From contig JAMDDV010000045.1 of assembly GCA_023488455.1 (NCBI GenBank), positions 1 through 64,000 on the forward strand: 64,000 nt of DNA, read 5' to 3'. The notes under the pieces are model-generated. The model ran no database searches. It was not told the DNA's origin and saw only the letters and a program-made list of their open reading frames with translations. Below are positions 42,724 to 50,959 of the stretch, one piece after another. The position numbers and the translations under genes were made by a program. Every line of letters begins with the position of its first letter. Position 1 is the first letter of the stretch. Origin of the DNA: Actinomycetota bacterium. Lineage in GTDB: Bacteria; Actinomycetota; Humimicrobiia; Hakubellales; JAMDDV01.

Positions 42724-43653
42724 GTGTTGAACACTGGTAAGACCCTTAGAATGAGTCGAATTCTTGGACCGGATAAGAGATCGTTCATTCTTCCTGTGGA
42801 CCACGGCATTCCGCTTGGCCCTGTAAGGGGAATTGAAAACCCCATAGACATACTTTCCTGTGCCGTCAATATGGGTGTTGATGCTTTATTGTTGAATCCG
42901 GGTCTTGCAAAGCGGGCAGCAAATGTATATAAAGGGAAAGTCGCGCTTGTCCTGAGGATAGGCGCGTTTACGGTGCTTGGCCCCGATCCGAGTTACGAAA
43001 TTCCATTTATCGAAGTTGAGGATGCCCTGGCACTTGGAGCTGATGCGGTGTGCATTACTGTGAACATAGGCTCGCAATCCGAACCCCAGCAACTACAGGG
43101 GATGGGGAAGATCTCCAGCAAGTGCGAGCGATATGGCGTCCCGTATATTGCCGAGATGATGCTGGATCCCAAGCATGTTAAGGATGTATATGATGCTGAG
43201 TATATAGCTTGGGCGGCACGCATTGGTGAGGAGACGGGAGCGGATATGCTCAAGGTGCACTATTCTGGAGACCCGAAATCGTTCAAGAGAGTTATTGACT
43301 CTGTTAACATACCTGTAGGAATAGCGGGCGGAGCAGCAATCGATTCAGAGGAGAAGCTTTATAAAATGGTAGAAGGCTCGATCCAGGCCGGGGCGGCGTG
43401 CGCTTTCATTGGTAGAAACGTGTTCCAGGCAGAGAATCCAAGGGCAGTTTTAAAGAGGTTAATAGATATTGTGCACTCCAATCCTGCTGCTGCTGAGCCT
43501 TTGTGTACAGCAAAGTGCACTAGTTGCGGCATCTGCGGCCAGAATGTCGGTAATGCAATTTCCAGGACGGCAATATCTGAGCCCGGCATGCTAAATGAAC
43601 AGAGCATCGCAAGCATTGCAAGAGAAGTTGCAATAAAAATCCTGGGCAAGTAA
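42724..43653 (+). CDS. DhnA/LsrF-family class I aldolase with C-terminal cysteine motif
   Basis: The 309-residue protein matches class I aldolases of the DhnA/LsrF group: F-I-L-P-V-D-H-G-I-P at the start, D-M-L-K-V-H-Y with the probable Schiff-base lysine, and G-I-A-G-G-A near the phosphate site. It would cleave or form a ketose phosphate. Unusually, it has a CX3CX2CX2C motif at C261, C265, C268 and C271, which could bind an iron-sulfur cluster or zinc and is not part of the usual fold. GTG start at 42724 after TGGAGGT. It follows the RuBisCO-like gene across a divergent spacer. Confidence 0.82.
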   Translation: MLNTGKTLRMSRILGPDKRSFILPVDHGIPLGPVRGIENPIDILSCAVNMGVDALLLNPGLAKRAANVYKGKVALVLRIGAFTVLGPDPSYEIPFIEVEDALALGADAVCITVNIGSQSEPQQLQGMGKISSKCERYGVPYIAEMMLDPKHVKDVYDAEYIAWAARIGEETGADMLKVHYSGDPKSFKRVIDSVNIPVGIAGGAAIDSEEKLYKMVEGSIQAGAACAFIGRNVFQAENPRAVLKRLIDIVHSNPAAAEPLCTAKCTSCGICGQNVGNAISRTAISEPGMLNEQSIASIAREVAIKILGK

Positions 43654-43866
43654 AGTTTATTTCTTTCTTATTAATATGAAAGATGGACCTTGGGCTTATC
43701 TTTATCTTTCGACCTTATTTTTCTGCAAAAGTCCTATAGTTTAAATTAAATTGCTGATAAATATTAATAATAAATGGTATATAATTGTTAAGAAATATAA
43801 TTTATTTATAATCTTATGTTGATGTTAAACACAAACCAGTTAAATATCAAGGAATCAGTTTTTTAG

Positions 43867-44664
43867 ATGCTTTCGCAGAGAGAACGACGGGATAAGATAG
43901 CTGAGATAATAAATATAAAGGGGTTTGCTAGGATCGATGATCTGAAGGAGATGTTTGGTGTTTCGGAAATGACGATATACCGTGACCTTCAGGAGCTCGA
44001 AAACGATGGGTTGTTGAGGAAGACCATCGGTGGTGCTATAAAAAGCATAGATTTTTTTGTTGGTGGTGAATCGTCTTTCGCGCAGCGCCTAAAGACTAAC
44101 TGGGAGGAGAAGCGGGCAATAGCTCGCAAAGCTATTCAGATGATTGAAAACGGTGATTCGATAATTATTGATGCTGGTTCGACACCGTATGCACTGGCAA
44201 TGGAGATATCCAAATCGAACCTCAAAGAGCTTACAGCCATTACCAATTCCGTTATTGGACAGCTCGAGCTTTCGAAGAACAGGGATGTAAAGGTTATATC
44301 AACTGGAGGGATGATGCGCTACAATGCTCTCTCGCTCGTCGGATCGTCTGCGGAGAAGTTCATTGAGAAGATATCGGTAGACAGGCTGTTCCTCTCTGCA
44401 AAAGCGATCACCAATGATGGAAGGTTGATGGATCCCGATATCGATGAGTCGAGGGTTAAGGAACTGTATATTAAGTCAGCGAAAGAGGTGGTTTTGCTTG
44501 CTGACCACAGCAAATTTGGCAAGGATGCGCTCTATAATTTTGCAAGCTCTTCAGATGTCGATGTGTTAATTACAGATGCGGGAACGGAGAATGAGTCGCT
44601 TAATGCTTTTAAGGAGGGAGGGGTGCAAGTAGTCAAAGCAGGTTTGCAATTGATAAATATCTAG
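43867..44664 (+). CDS. DeoR-family transcriptional regulator
   Basis: The 265-residue protein has the DeoR helix-turn-helix (R-R-D-K-I-A-E-I-I and V-S-E-M-T-I-Y-R-D-L-Q-E-L) and a DeoRC sensor domain (I-I-I-D-A-G-S-T and L-L-A-D-H-S-K-F-G). Such repressors respond to sugar phosphates. Its placement after the aldolase and RuBisCO-like genes suggests it controls that sugar cluster. The 213 bases before it are AT-rich without a clear promoter. Confidence 0.9.
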   Translation: MLSQRERRDKIAEIINIKGFARIDDLKEMFGVSEMTIYRDLQELENDGLLRKTIGGAIKSIDFFVGGESSFAQRLKTNWEEKRAIARKAIQMIENGDSIIIDAGSTPYALAMEISKSNLKELTAITNSVIGQLELSKNRDVKVISTGGMMRYNALSLVGSSAEKFIEKISVDRLFLSAKAITNDGRLMDPDIDESRVKELYIKSAKEVVLLADHSKFGKDALYNFASSSDVDVLITDAGTENESLNAFKEGGVQVVKAGLQLINI

Positions 44665-44706
44665 TTCCCGTTTGAGCGTGCATCGATGTATTACTTTCAT
44701 TAAAAA

Positions 44707-44735
44707 TTGACATTAAATTGGAAATATTGTATTTT
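44707..44735 (+). promoter_or_regulatory. Promoter of the corrinoid-ABC operon
   Basis: TTGACA (44707-44712) and TATTTT (44730-44735) are separated by 17 bases. A LacI-type operator pair starts ten bases downstream. Both the -35 sequence and the spacing are shared with the lacI promoter at 50882. Confidence 0.55.
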
Positions 44736-44745
44736 AATAACTTAT

Positions 44746-44771
44746 AAAAACGTTTTTTAAAAATCGTTTTA
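44746..44771 (+). promoter_or_regulatory. Paired LacI-type operators upstream of the corrinoid protein gene
   Basis: AAAAACGTTTTT (44746-44757) is followed by a second, weaker half, ATCGTTTTA, with its CG centre 14 bases downstream (44751 and 44765). The central CG palindrome is typical of LacI-family operators. The arrangement matches, in reverse orientation, the pair at 50911-50936 before the lacI gene. Confidence 0.55.
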
Positions 44772-44872
44772 TTAATTTGTTACAAGGCCTGTTTGCCAGT
44801 TTGCGTAAATGGGGTCATTGGGAATGCAAAATCAATGTAAGCAGGTTTCAGATCTCGTTTTAGGAGGTTTCC

Positions 44873-45517
44873 GTGGCAATACTTGAAGATATTAAAAATG
44901 CGACGATGTACGGCAAGTGGAAAGAGATCAGCGAGCTCATCAATACAGCACTAGAACAAAGAATAGATGTTCTGGAGATAATTGATAATGCACTTACGCC
45001 AGCGATGACAGAGGTTGGAGATAAATTTTCTGTTGGTGAGATGTTCATGCCTGATATGTTACTGGCTGCGAAGACCATGAAAACTGCTATGGAGATTTTG
45101 AAGCCAAAGTTGGTAGGCAGGACTATTACGGAAAAAGGAACGGTTGTAATGGGCACCATTGAAGGCGATCTGCATGACATAGGTAAAAATATGGTGCTGT
45201 CAATGCTCGAAGGCGTGGGCTATAAGACGATAGATCTGGGAATTGACCAAAAACCTGAGCGTTTTATTGAGGCAATTAAGCAATATAAGCCCGATGTGGT
45301 GGGATTTTCTGGTCTATTAACTACGACGCTAGCTGGGATTCCGAAGTTCGTTAAAGCCCTTGAGGATGTAGGTCTGAGAGATAGCGTTATCCTGGCGGTG
45401 GGAGGTGCGCCAGTGACTCAGGATTTCGCGGACAGGAACAAAATAGATCTCTATGCTCCTGATGCGAGCATGGCCGTGAAAGTAATTAATAAAGCGTTAA
45501 CTGAAAGGAAAAAGTAA
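44873..45517 (+). CDS. Corrinoid (B12-binding) methyltransfer protein
   Basis: The 214-residue protein has the two domains of MtaC/MtbC/MttC-type corrinoid proteins. The N-terminal helical cap ends near residue 88, and the B12-binding Rossmann domain has D99-L-H101-D-I-G104, whose histidine ligates cobalt, and a G-F-S-G-L-L-T-T segment. It carries a methyl group between two methyltransferases. GTG start at 44873 with AGGAGGT before it. It is the first gene of the operon with the ABC transporter; the two UroD-family genes at 52022 and 53237 are its likely partners. No reductive activase gene is seen in the window. Confidence 0.9.
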   Translation: MAILEDIKNATMYGKWKEISELINTALEQRIDVLEIIDNALTPAMTEVGDKFSVGEMFMPDMLLAAKTMKTAMEILKPKLVGRTITEKGTVVMGTIEGDLHDIGKNMVLSMLEGVGYKTIDLGIDQKPERFIEAIKQYKPDVVGFSGLLTTTLAGIPKFVKALEDVGLRDSVILAVGGAPVTQDFADRNKIDLYAPDASMAVKVINKALTERKK

Positions 45518-45596
45518 CTTTTAGTATTAATTTCGAACTTTTGCTGGTCAGGGACCATTTTATATATTAAGGATGAGAGGGGGTGAAAAAACTTTT

Positions 45597-45615
45597 AATT
45601 AGTTAAGTACTAATT
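45597..45615 (+). promoter_or_regulatory. Inverted repeat in the leader of the substrate-binding protein gene
   Basis: AATTAGT (45597-45603) and ACTAATT (45609-45615) form a perfect seven-base dyad with a five-base loop, directly before the AGGAGG ribosome site of the binding protein. It may fold in mRNA and control translation, or be an operator. Confidence 0.35.
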
Positions 45616-45630
45616 TAGGAGGAAGAGAAT

Positions 45631-46755
45631 ATGTTAAAGACAAGAACCTTTATTTTTGCAGTAATATCGCTGATCGCGGTTTTGATGTTTGTGCTTCCTG
45701 CGTGTGCTCCTAAACCACCGGCTGCTACAGAAACTGCGGCTGAGACCGCAGCGACAGAAACTGCAGCTGCGACTGAAACGGCCGCTGCCCCGATGACTTT
45801 TGAGGAACTGCGTCAGGTAGCCAAGGAGGACAAGGAATATCCCGGTGCACCTCTTGCAGGAAAGAAACTTGCATATACCGATATCATGGGCGGTATTCCA
45901 TTCTGCATTGCCACTGGTAACAGCACCAAGAGTGAGTTTATGAAAGCTGGTGGCACTGAGGATAACTGGATCTATGCCGATAACCAGTATAACTCCACGG
46001 TTGGACTGCAGAACTCAGACATCATTCTTGCGAAAAAGCCCGATGTATTCATCGAGTTCCAGGCAGATGCCAAGGTTAACGCTATAGTTGGGCAGAAATT
46101 TGGCGCAGCTGGAATTCCTGTAATCGCTGTTGACGTGCCGGTTCCCGGTGCTCCGTTCATGGGTGTTAATAACTGGAAAGTTGCTTACTTGGCTGGTGAA
46201 ACTGCAATTAAACTCGTGGATGAAAGATGGGGTGGCTGGGATGCCGTTGATATCCTTGTATTGGGCCAGATGCCAGCAGGTGGGGAGGTTACTATGCTGA
46301 GATCTGAGGGCTTTGCTCAGGCTTTCGCTGATAAATATGGCGTAACTGTTGATGATCCAAAGATTGTAAGATCTGACTTTGGAATGGGCGAGGCAGAGGA
46401 AGCTAAGGCAGCGATGAGCGATGTGCTGGCCGCAAACCCAGATGCTAAGAAAATAGTGCTCACATCTATAAACGAGGAAACAATGCAGGGAGCGATTGCA
46501 GCGATCGAGACGGCTGGAAGGTGGAACAAGGACGATATCATCATTATCACCCAGGGTGTAGATGATGTTGGCAAGACCCAGCTAAGGGAAGGAAAGACTG
46601 ATGCAGGCATCGCCTACTTCCCTGAGACATACGGTAAATATCTCATTCCTATGGCTATTGCAATGCTGACCGATCAGAAAATACCACCGGCTGTATATAT
46701 TGAGAATGAGGTAATTACCAAGGATAACATCGATCAGTTCTATCCAGAGCAGTAG
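45631..46755 (+). CDS. Sugar-type ABC transporter substrate-binding lipoprotein
   Basis: The 374-residue protein has a lipoprotein signal with lipobox L-P-A-C and the anchoring cysteine at C25, then an alanine/threonine/glutamate-rich linker at about 30-54, then a periplasmic-binding-protein type 1 fold (A-G-I-P-V-I-A-V-D-V near 160). It belongs to the ribose/galactose binding group but has no clear sugar signature. The corrinoid protein upstream and permeases downstream define the context. Confidence 0.85.
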   Translation: MLKTRTFIFAVISLIAVLMFVLPACAPKPPAATETAAETAATETAAATETAAAPMTFEELRQVAKEDKEYPGAPLAGKKLAYTDIMGGIPFCIATGNSTKSEFMKAGGTEDNWIYADNQYNSTVGLQNSDIILAKKPDVFIEFQADAKVNAIVGQKFGAAGIPVIAVDVPVPGAPFMGVNNWKVAYLAGETAIKLVDERWGGWDAVDILVLGQMPAGGEVTMLRSEGFAQAFADKYGVTVDDPKIVRSDFGMGEAEEAKAAMSDVLAANPDAKKIVLTSINEETMQGAIAAIETAGRWNKDDIIIITQGVDDVGKTQLREGKTDAGIAYFPETYGKYLIPMAIAMLTDQKIPPAVYIENEVITKDNIDQFYPEQ

Positions 46756-46785
46756 TATTGAGTTCTAGATAGCTGTGAATTTGGA

Positions 46786-46823
46786 AAAAGGAGGGGCGTA
46801 TCTCTCGATATGCCCCTCCTTTT
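46786..46823 (+). promoter_or_regulatory. Stable hairpin between binding protein and ATPase genes
   Basis: AAAAGGAGGGGCGTAT (46786-46801) pairs with ATATGCCCCTCCTTTT (46808-46823) with a short loop. The T-run is only four bases and the operon continues, so it is probably a partial terminator or mRNA-stabilising hairpin that keeps binding protein levels above those of the transporter core, as often seen in ABC operons. Confidence 0.6.
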
Positions 46824-46853
46824 GAGAATGTGATTATCTATTTTTAATGGGCG

Positions 46854-48356
46854 GTGAATATTTTGGATGGCAACAACGTAGTCCTGGAGATGAAATCGAT
46901 CACCAAAGCCTTTCCCGGGGTTTTGGCTTTAAATAGTGTCGATATAGATTTGAGAGGGGGAGAAGTTCTTGGGATACTTGGGGAGAACGGTGCAGGGAAA
47001 TCGACCCTCATAAAGATTTTAGCTGGTGTATATCAGATGGATTCTGGCGAAATTATCATGGAGGGCAGGCACATAACCTTTAAAAACCCACAGGATGCCA
47101 ACAATGCGGGGATAAGAGTTATATATCAGGAGTTAAATACTCTTGAAGCGCTGACAATAGCTGAAAACATATTTTTAGGTGAGTTAAATAACGACACAAT
47201 ACTCAGAACGGTCAACTGGCGAGAGCTTAATAAGATGGCAAGTGAAGTTTTGGCCATGTTGGATGTTGATTTGAGTCCTAAAACCGTCATGGAGGATCTC
47301 ACGATTGCCGAGAAGCAGGTGGTTGAGATCGCAAAAGCAATATGGAAAGAGGCCAAGATCATCGTCATGGATGAGCCAACAGCTGCCCTGAGCGAAAAGG
47401 ATACACAGACACTTTTTAATGTTATTCGACTGTTAAAAAAGTCAGGTCATTCAATAATTTACATATCTCACAGACTTGATGAAATTTTTGAGATAACCGA
47501 TCGTGTTACGGTTTTAAGAGATGGAAACAAGATAGCAACTGTTAATACATCCAAGACAGATAGAGATGAACTGATCAGGATGATGGTTGGTCGTGAGCTC
47601 AAGGACATGTACCCAAAGAAGAAGGTACCTATTGGTGGTATTGTGCTAGAGGTTGAGAATTTAAATGTCGAGGATAGGCTTTACGATATAAGTTTTTACC
47701 TGCGTGAAGGGGAGATACTTGGAATATTCGGCCTTTTGGGTTCGGGGAGGACAGAGTTGGTAAACGCCCTTTTTGGAGCAATACCCAAGCTGAGCGGTAA
47801 GATCAGGGTCAACGGTAGGGTCGTGAACATCAAAAACCCGATAGACGCGAGGGCAAATAAGCTCGGGCTTGTCCCACTTGACAGGAAAAACGAGGGTCTT
47901 GCCCTCATTTTATCGGTCAAAGAAAATCTCACCCTATCCAACATTGAGGACCTCGGTCCTGGGATGCTGATAAATAAAAAGAACGAGGAACAGAAGGCTA
48001 TTAGGTGGATTAACGAAGTAAACATCAAGACACCCAGCATATTGACTGAGATAAGTTCTCTATCCGGTGGTAACCAGCAAAAGGTGGTGCTTGCGAAGTG
48101 GCTGGAAAGCGGATCTAAGATAATAATCTTAAATGAACCCACACGTGGGATTGATGTCGGTGCTAAGGTGGAGATATACCAGCTTATGGAAAATCTCTGC
48201 GAGAAAGGTGCTGGAATTATCATGGTTTCTTCTGAGCTGCCGGAGATCCTTTCTATAGCTGATCGGATCATCGTTTTGAACGAGGGCAAGCTCATGGCTG
48301 AATTTAAGCAGGAAGAAGCATCTCAGGAAAAATTGATGAGCGCAGCCTGCAGGTAG
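46854..48356 (+). CDS. ABC transporter ATPase, two nucleotide-binding domains (RbsA/MglA type)
   Basis: The 500-residue protein has two ABC domains. The first has Walker A G-E-N-G-A-G-K-S-T and D-E-P-T-A-A-L-S; its signature motif is replaced by L-T-I-A-E-K-Q. The second has the altered Walker A G-L-L-G-S-G-R-T-E and signature L-S-G-G-N-Q-Q. That asymmetry is normal for the sugar importer class. GTG start at 46854. Confidence 0.92.
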   Translation: MNILDGNNVVLEMKSITKAFPGVLALNSVDIDLRGGEVLGILGENGAGKSTLIKILAGVYQMDSGEIIMEGRHITFKNPQDANNAGIRVIYQELNTLEALTIAENIFLGELNNDTILRTVNWRELNKMASEVLAMLDVDLSPKTVMEDLTIAEKQVVEIAKAIWKEAKIIVMDEPTAALSEKDTQTLFNVIRLLKKSGHSIIYISHRLDEIFEITDRVTVLRDGNKIATVNTSKTDRDELIRMMVGRELKDMYPKKKVPIGGIVLEVENLNVEDRLYDISFYLREGEILGIFGLLGSGRTELVNALFGAIPKLSGKIRVNGRVVNIKNPIDARANKLGLVPLDRKNEGLALILSVKENLTLSNIEDLGPGMLINKKNEEQKAIRWINEVNIKTPSILTEISSLSGGNQQKVVLAKWLESGSKIIILNEPTRGIDVGAKVEIYQLMENLCEKGAGIIMVSSELPEILSIADRIIVLNEGKLMAEFKQEEASQEKLMSAACR

Positions 48357-48366
48357 GAGGAGTTAT

Positions 48367-49380
48367 ATGAATCAGATTACGGATTCAATGGACAGCACGA
48401 AGATTGAAGAAAAAGTTGCCAAAAAATTCGCTCTCAGCAACACCCTCATACTCCTCATCATGCTTGCAGTGCTGATACTCTTCTTTTCGCTTACGAGTAA
48501 AAGCTTTCTAACATGGCTAAATATTTCCTCCATGCTTGCTAATCTCTCCTTCATTGGGATAACTGCATCAGCCCTAACACTAGTGCTCATCACAGGTGGA
48601 CTGGATATATCGATTGGAGGAACCATTGGTCTTGTTAGCAGCACGGTTGCCTGGCTTTATCAGGGAGGAATGAATGCGGGTTATGCAATGTTGATTGGCC
48701 TTGCTGTTGGAATGGCAGTTGGTGCTTTAAACGGAGTGCTGGTCACGGCAGTTGGATTAAATCCGATCATCACAACCTTGGGTACGATGGGCATCACAAG
48801 GGGGCTTGCATTTGTCATCACCGATGGTCGTTCGATCTTAATTTTTGAGAAGACACTTGGGCTTCTGGGACGCGGTGGAATCAAATTATTCCAATCTGGT
48901 GATACTCTTATCACTTTTCCGATACCCGTGGTGCTTTTAATAGTTGTTTACGCAATTTACTGGTTCTTGATGGAAAAGACAAAATTTGGCCGCCAGATAT
49001 ATGCAATTGGGGCTAACACAAGGGCTTCATATCTTTCTGGAATCAGGACGAAGAGGACGACGTTTATCGTATATCTCCTTTCAGGCACGATGGCAGCGAT
49101 CGGTGGGCTGATCCTGACATCATTAACCGCAGTTGGCATGCCACAACATGGAATGGGTCAGGAATTAATCATCATCGCAGCAGTCATTCTTGGTGGTACT
49201 ACACTTGGAGGCGGCAGAGGGAAGATCCTTGGGACGCTACTGGGAGTTCTAATAGTAAGCGTTCTTTACAACGGACTGGTTATGTTGAATGTGTATTTCT
49301 ATTTTGTGTCAATTGCTCAGGGTGCCGTGCTCATTGCAGTGGTTGCTGCTTATGAGGCGAGAAAACGACGAGTTGCCTGA
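48367..49380 (+). CDS. ABC transporter permease 1 (RbsC type)
   Basis: The 337-residue protein has about nine to ten predicted helices and the family motif G-G-L-D-I-S-I-G-G-T-I-G near residue 80 and a G-G-T-T-L-G-G-G-R-G-K segment near 280. It pairs with permease 2 to form a heterodimeric channel. It starts ten bases after the ATPase. Confidence 0.92.
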   Translation: MNQITDSMDSTKIEEKVAKKFALSNTLILLIMLAVLILFFSLTSKSFLTWLNISSMLANLSFIGITASALTLVLITGGLDISIGGTIGLVSSTVAWLYQGGMNAGYAMLIGLAVGMAVGALNGVLVTAVGLNPIITTLGTMGITRGLAFVITDGRSILIFEKTLGLLGRGGIKLFQSGDTLITFPIPVVLLIVVYAIYWFLMEKTKFGRQIYAIGANTRASYLSGIRTKRTTFIVYLLSGTMAAIGGLILTSLTAVGMPQHGMGQELIIIAAVILGGTTLGGGRGKILGTLLGVLIVSVLYNGLVMLNVYFYFVSIAQGAVLIAVVAAYEARKRRVA

Positions 49381-49411
49381 TATTGAATGAAAAGTATTGC
49401 TGGAGGTGCTT

Positions 49412-50413
49412 ATGATCGATGATGCTGAAACTGTTAAGAGAAGTGGTTGGACAAAAGCCATCAGGCTGATAACCCGGGCGAAGACATCTGCTCCTTCGCT
49501 GGTAATTATGTACATCCTGATGGTCATCTTCTTTGCGCTCATGTCAAAGAACTACCTCACCCTTACCAACTTCACCAGCATAATGAGTAACCTGACGGTC
49601 CTTGGAATTGCTGCTGTTGGAACGGCCATAGTTATACTGTCTGGCGGCATAGACCTGTCAATAGGTTCAATACAGGGCTTCACCGGGGTTATACTTGCGC
49701 TTTTGTTTAACATTCCTTTTAGATTACCTATTCCTGTAATAATCCTGGTAGGGATGATCGTTGGTTCAGCTATCGGTGCGATAAACGGATTTTTCGTCAC
49801 CAAGGTCAGGATAAATCCCGTGATTACAACTCTTGGCACGATGTCGATATTCAGGGGACTGTGTTATATATTTGCAACTAAATATGTGGGAAGGATATTC
49901 GATCCGACTTACCTTGCAATGAACCGGCTGTACGTCTTTAACGCACTTCCGATTTCTCTTATCTATATGCTTGCCTTCATGGGGATAATGGCAATAGTAT
50001 TAAAATTCACCAAGTTCGGAAGAAATGTATATGCAGTCGGCGGTAATCTGCTAGCCGCTCGGCTGGCTGGCATAAATACGGATAGAATCCAGTTCGTAGC
50101 GTATGTATTATCTGGCCTATTCAGCGCCCTATCCGCGGTTGTCCTGACCGGACAGCTTGGGATGGGTAGGCCCGAGTTCGGTACCGGTAATGAGCTTGAG
50201 GTTATCACGGCAGTCGTTCTTGGGGGTATAAGCCTTGCAGGAGGAAGGGGGGACTTCCTCGGTGTACTGATTGCTGTTTTGATACTGGGTTCAATTAGTA
50301 ATGGCATGGTTCTGCTTAATGTTCCCATATACTGGCGTCAGGTAGTCAAGGGCTTCATTCTGATAATTGCTGTTTCAATTGACGTTATAAGGCATAGAAG
50401 ATCAAGAAGTTAA
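49412..50413 (+). CDS. ABC transporter permease 2 (RbsC type)
   Basis: About 333 residues from the ATG at 49412, which has TGGAGGTG upstream; an upstream TTG at 49397 is less likely. It carries G-G-I-D-L-S-I-G-S-I-Q-G and G-G-I-S-L-A-G-G-R-G-D. Two distinct permeases, rather than one dimerising with itself, suggest a dedicated import system. It ends one base before the stop of the convergent cupredoxin gene. Confidence 0.9.
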   Translation: MIDDAETVKRSGWTKAIRLITRAKTSAPSLVIMYILMVIFFALMSKNYLTLTNFTSIMSNLTVLGIAAVGTAIVILSGGIDLSIGSIQGFTGVILALLFNIPFRLPIPVIILVGMIVGSAIGAINGFFVTKVRINPVITTLGTMSIFRGLCYIFATKYVGRIFDPTYLAMNRLYVFNALPISLIYMLAFMGIMAIVLKFTKFGRNVYAVGGNLLAARLAGINTDRIQFVAYVLSGLFSALSAVVLTGQLGMGRPEFGTGNELEVITAVVLGGISLAGGRGDFLGVLIAVLILGSISNGMVLLNVPIYWRQVVKGFILIIAVSIDVIRHRRSRS

Positions 50414-50414
50414 T

Positions 50415-50822
50415 TTACTTGACCGTAATCACACCGTTCATTTCTGGATGTAACGAACACGAATAAGGGTATTCACCGGGGTTGCTTATTACAGTAGTCC
50501 ATTTCTGTCCTGGTTCGAGATCTCCGGATTCAAATGCCTCTGCTTCGGCTTTTACATGATGGGTGACGCTATCGTTGTTAATGAAAGTAATTACAGTTCC
50601 GGTTTTCACTTCAGCATTTGCCGGGTCAAATTTATTATCCTTCATCGATATCTCTAATTTTTCGCCACCTCTGACCACTTTGACACCTTCGAGTTGTGCA
50701 GTTTGCGCCTCCTGTCCTGCTGCACCTGGGGGTTCTGCAATAACGATTAGACCGCAGCCTGCTGTTACCAACATGATCAAAAGGCTAATCGTTATAAATG
50801 TTAGGATTGCAGTTTTTTTCAA
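50415..50822 (-). CDS. Cupredoxin-like lipoprotein (plastocyanin family)
   Basis: The 135-residue protein has a hydrophobic signal ending in T-A-G-C with C23 as lipid anchor, a short linker and a cupredoxin domain with the probable type 1 copper ligands H88 (or H89), C122, H125 and M128 in C-S-L-H-P-E-M. It would be an exported electron carrier or copper-binding protein. It lies convergent to permease 2 and divergent from lacI, on the opposite strand to both. A copper electron carrier is unexpected next to strictly anaerobic genes. Confidence 0.85.
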   Translation of the reverse strand: MKKTAILTFITISLLIMLVTAGCGLIVIAEPPGAAGQEAQTAQLEGVKVVRGGEKLEISMKDNKFDPANAEVKTGTVITFINNDSVTHHVKAEAEAFESGDLEPGQKWTTVISNPGEYPYSCSLHPEMNGVITVK

Positions 50823-50881
50823 CTTTTATCCTCCTATTTCATGAACATATTTTACAATAGCAATCAATTATTGAAAATTTG

Positions 50882-50910
50882 TTGACAATCAAGCTCTCCT
50901 AATGGAAAAT
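50882..50910 (+). promoter_or_regulatory. Promoter of the lacI-UroD operon
   Basis: TTGACA (50882-50887) and GAAAAT (50905-50910) are separated by 17 bases and followed at once by the operator pair. The -10 is weak, as is common for repressed genes. Confidence 0.5.
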
Positions 50911-50936
50911 AAAAACGTTTTATAAAAAACGTTTTT
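50911..50936 (+). promoter_or_regulatory. Paired LacI-type operators upstream of the lacI gene
   Basis: AAAAACGTTTTA (50911-50922) and AAAAACGTTTTT (50925-50936) have CG centres 14 bases apart, directly after the -10 box and 24 bases before the lacI start. The same pair in reverse orientation is at 44746-44771, implying one regulator for both operons and self-regulation. Confidence 0.6.
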
Positions 50937-50959
50937 ATTTATACTCTAAGGATTAGCTT

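Noticed and set aside
44665..44872. Cobalamin riboswitch before the corrinoid gene
   Set aside because: The 208-base leader shows a promoter and operator pair but no B12-box-like sequence or branched structure that I could recognise.
46786..46823. Full transcription terminator after the binding-protein gene
   Set aside because: The T-run is short and the ATPase and permease genes continue in the same direction without a visible new promoter; a partial terminator or stabilising hairpin is more likely.
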